From Acidobacteriota bacterium (GTDB lineage: Bacteria > Acidobacteriota > Terriglobia > Terriglobales > Acidobacteriaceae), in contig QIAS01000415.1 in the NCBI GenBank assembly GCA_003225615.1, forward strand, positions 1 to 5,577: a stretch of 5,577 bases of DNA, in the 5' to 3' direction. Shown here one piece after another: positions 4,003 to 5,577 of the stretch. Position 1 is the stretch's first letter; each line of letters starts with the position of its first letter. Position numbers and translations under genes: made by a program. The notes under the pieces are model-generated. The model made no database searches, had not been told where the DNA came from, and was given only the letters and a program-made list of their open reading frames with translations.

Positions 4003-5502
4003 ATGCAGCGGACCAGCAAGAAGGCAGGATTGGCATACTGGGCACAACGAGTCCGCGAAGAATTGGACAAGGTCAACCAGAATTTTGAAGCCGATCCGGT
4101 ACATGACCTGAGAGTTGCTTTACGTCGATGTCGTTCAATGGCGGACGGATTTCTGGCCGTCGATCCCGATCCCGATTGGAAACGATTCAAGAGAGTGGCC
4201 AAAGAGCTGTTTGGCCGCTTGGGCGACTTGCGTGATGTCCAGGTAATGAAGGATTGGGTCACCCGTTTAGCTGAACCGGAGGACCCGGTTGGCGCGAGCA
4301 TTTTGGAGTCGTTGTGCAATAAAGAGCAGCAACTCAAAAAGGATGCTCAAACAGCGCTGCAACAATTCAACGGCAAACAGTGGGAGTCCCTTGCCCGGAA
4401 GCTCGCTGGACGCACGAAAAAAATCCCGCTGGAAGGAATGGTTTTCCAGCATATGGCAGTCGAGCGATGGGAGCACGCGCATCAATTGCACCATCAAGCG
4501 CTGCGCAACCGGACCCAATTGGCGTTCCATCGCTTGAGAATCGGACTGAAGAAGTTCCGATATACGGTGGAAAACTTTCTTCCACAACGTCATGAGAAAT
4601 GGGGATCGGACCTCCGAGAGCTGCAGGATGTGTTGGGTGAAATCCATGATCTAGGCATGCTCGGGGCGATTCTGAAAAAGTACCCTGGGCTCAATATTGA
4701 AGACGCTGAACGGTGGGGAGACAAGATTCGGGAAGCACGTCAGCTAAGACTCCAGAAGTACCGACAAAAAATGGTTGGCCGCCATTCATTATGGAGCGTC
4801 TGGCGGGCGGAACTGCCGAGCGGCGAACTACTGGTACAGGCCGCTCTGGCGCGGCTGAAAACCTGGGCTTCGTTTCTCGACCCGGACTTCGCACACTCCA
4901 AGCTGGTCGCGGAATTGGCTCTGCAGCTCCATGATGGCCTGGTGCGCGGCAAAGTGTTTCGATCCAACGGCCGCGCCCGCCGGCTTTTGGAAGCCGCGGC
5001 CCTCCTGCACAATGTTGGCCGGGCGCGGGCCAAGGGTAGCCATCAGAAACAGTCTTATCGCCTGATACGGAAACTCGCCGTGCCCCTCGGCTGGACACCC
5101 CGGGAGTTGCGAGCAGTAGCCGCCATCGCCCGTTACCATTGCGGTACACTGCCTCGTACCGATCACAAATGTTTGAGCCGTCTCCCTTCTTCTGCACGGC
5201 CTGCGGTTATCCGCTTGGCTGGTGTCCTGCGCCTGGCAGACGGATTCGACTTCTCTCACCAGAAACAGGTGCACAGACTTGAGGTGGAGAGGAAGAACGG
5301 TACTGTGATCGTTCGCAGCGACGCTCACAATTGGGATGGGCCAACCGCGGAACGGATCGCTGCGGCTAGGTATTTGCTAGAGGCCGCCTGCCGGATTGCT
5401 GTCCTGGTCCTGCCTGGGATTCCATTTACCATTCAAAGTCCGACTCGCCCTACAGGTTTCCTGAGCTCCGGTCGGATCTTGCCAGAGCCAAGTCTCGTCT
5501 GA
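4003..5502 (+). CDS. CHAD domain fused to a Ppx/GppA-type C-terminal HD domain
   Basis: A 499-residue two-domain protein. The N-terminal CHAD domain (about 5-280) has its two helical repeats with conserved histidines: VHDLRVALRRCR (33-44) with LRDVQVMKDW (76-85), and FHRLRIGLKKFRY (175-187) with LRELQDVLGEIHDLGML (204-220). CHAD is a basic helical fold that binds polyphosphate and localises to polyphosphate granules. The second half matches the helical HD domain at the end of Ppx/GppA exopolyphosphatases: HSKLVAELALQL (298-309), AALLHNVG (332-339), SHQKQSYRLI (346-355), IARYHCG (375-381) and LRLADGFDFSH (409-419). The ASKHA-type catalytic domains of Ppx are absent, and the HD pair is His336-Asn337, so phosphohydrolase activity through this site is doubtful. 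The ATG at 4003 is chosen as the only ATG; GTG at 3982 is possible, with an in-frame TGA just before it (3979-3981). Neither start has a clear ribosome binding site. A scaffold or polyphosphate-sensing role is inferred. Confidence 0.88.
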   Translation: MQRTSKKAGLAYWAQRVREELDKVNQNFEADPVHDLRVALRRCRSMADGFLAVDPDPDWKRFKRVAKELFGRLGDLRDVQVMKDWVTRLAEPEDPVGASILESLCNKEQQLKKDAQTALQQFNGKQWESLARKLAGRTKKIPLEGMVFQHMAVERWEHAHQLHHQALRNRTQLAFHRLRIGLKKFRYTVENFLPQRHEKWGSDLRELQDVLGEIHDLGMLGAILKKYPGLNIEDAERWGDKIREARQLRLQKYRQKMVGRHSLWSVWRAELPSGELLVQAALARLKTWASFLDPDFAHSKLVAELALQLHDGLVRGKVFRSNGRARRLLEAAALLHNVGRARAKGSHQKQSYRLIRKLAVPLGWTPRELRAVAAIARYHCGTLPRTDHKCLSRLPSSARPAVIRLAGVLRLADGFDFSHQKQVHRLEVERKNGTVIVRSDAHNWDGPTAERIAAARYLLEAACRIAVLVLPGIPFTIQSPTRPTGFLSSGRILPEPSLV

Positions 5503-5577
5503 CCCGTCGTCTGCTAAACTGACAAGCGTCGAAAGAGCGAAGGGGCCCTATTTCAGCGACTGTCTTGGTGATTGGGG

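Noticed and set aside
4691..5328. Several minus-strand open frames of 97-168 residues
   Set aside because: All lie antisense to the CHAD-HD gene, whose plus-strand frame shows clear domain motifs.
5503..5577. Possible start of a downstream gene (a frame reading TVLVIG at the right edge)
   Set aside because: There is no ATG and no well-spaced ribosome binding site; too short to judge.

Overview
The window looks like chromosomal DNA of a GC-rich soil-type bacterium, most likely an acidobacterium (Terriglobia-like). This is inferred from the style of the ImuA/ImuB proteins, the Nudix variant and the DUF2089/membrane-protein pair, not from a marker gene. The genes form an ordinary mosaic on both strands. 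I see no transposase, integrase, CRISPR array or phage gene.

Left part, 1-1763, minus strand: an imuA-imuB mutagenesis cassette. ImuA, a RecA-like accessory protein (1763 to 786), is followed 27 bp later by ImuB, a catalytically degenerate Y-family polymerase (758 to the window edge, cut off). In such cassettes dnaE2 often follows, which here would lie beyond the left edge. A perfect TTGACA precedes imuA. I found no recognisable LexA box.

Middle, 1764-2619: an AT-rich divergent intergenic region packed with ACTTA/TAAGT half-sites. After it comes a two-gene plus-strand operon: a DUF2089-type helix-turn-helix protein whose stop overlaps the start of a small three-helix membrane protein (ATGA overlap).

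2698-2817: a tRNA-Glu(CTC) gene with its own TATAAT box and an encoded CCA. The 199 bp after it hold a T-rich stretch and no convincing gene, then a 75-residue orphan protein (3017-3244).

Right part, 3289-5502: a minus-strand Nudix hydrolase with an altered Nudix box. It is divergent from a large plus-strand protein that joins a CHAD domain to the HD-like C-terminal domain of Ppx/GppA exopolyphosphatases. CHAD proteins bind polyphosphate, the HD part comes from a polyphosphate-hydrolase family, and the Nudix protein most resembles the Ap4A/diphosphoinositol-polyphosphate type. The pair may therefore act in polyphosphate or pyrophosphorylated-signal metabolism; this is inference. Their shared 177-bp spacer contains a perfect 9-bp hyphenated palindrome. 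The last 75 bases (5503-5577) hold no gene I can support.
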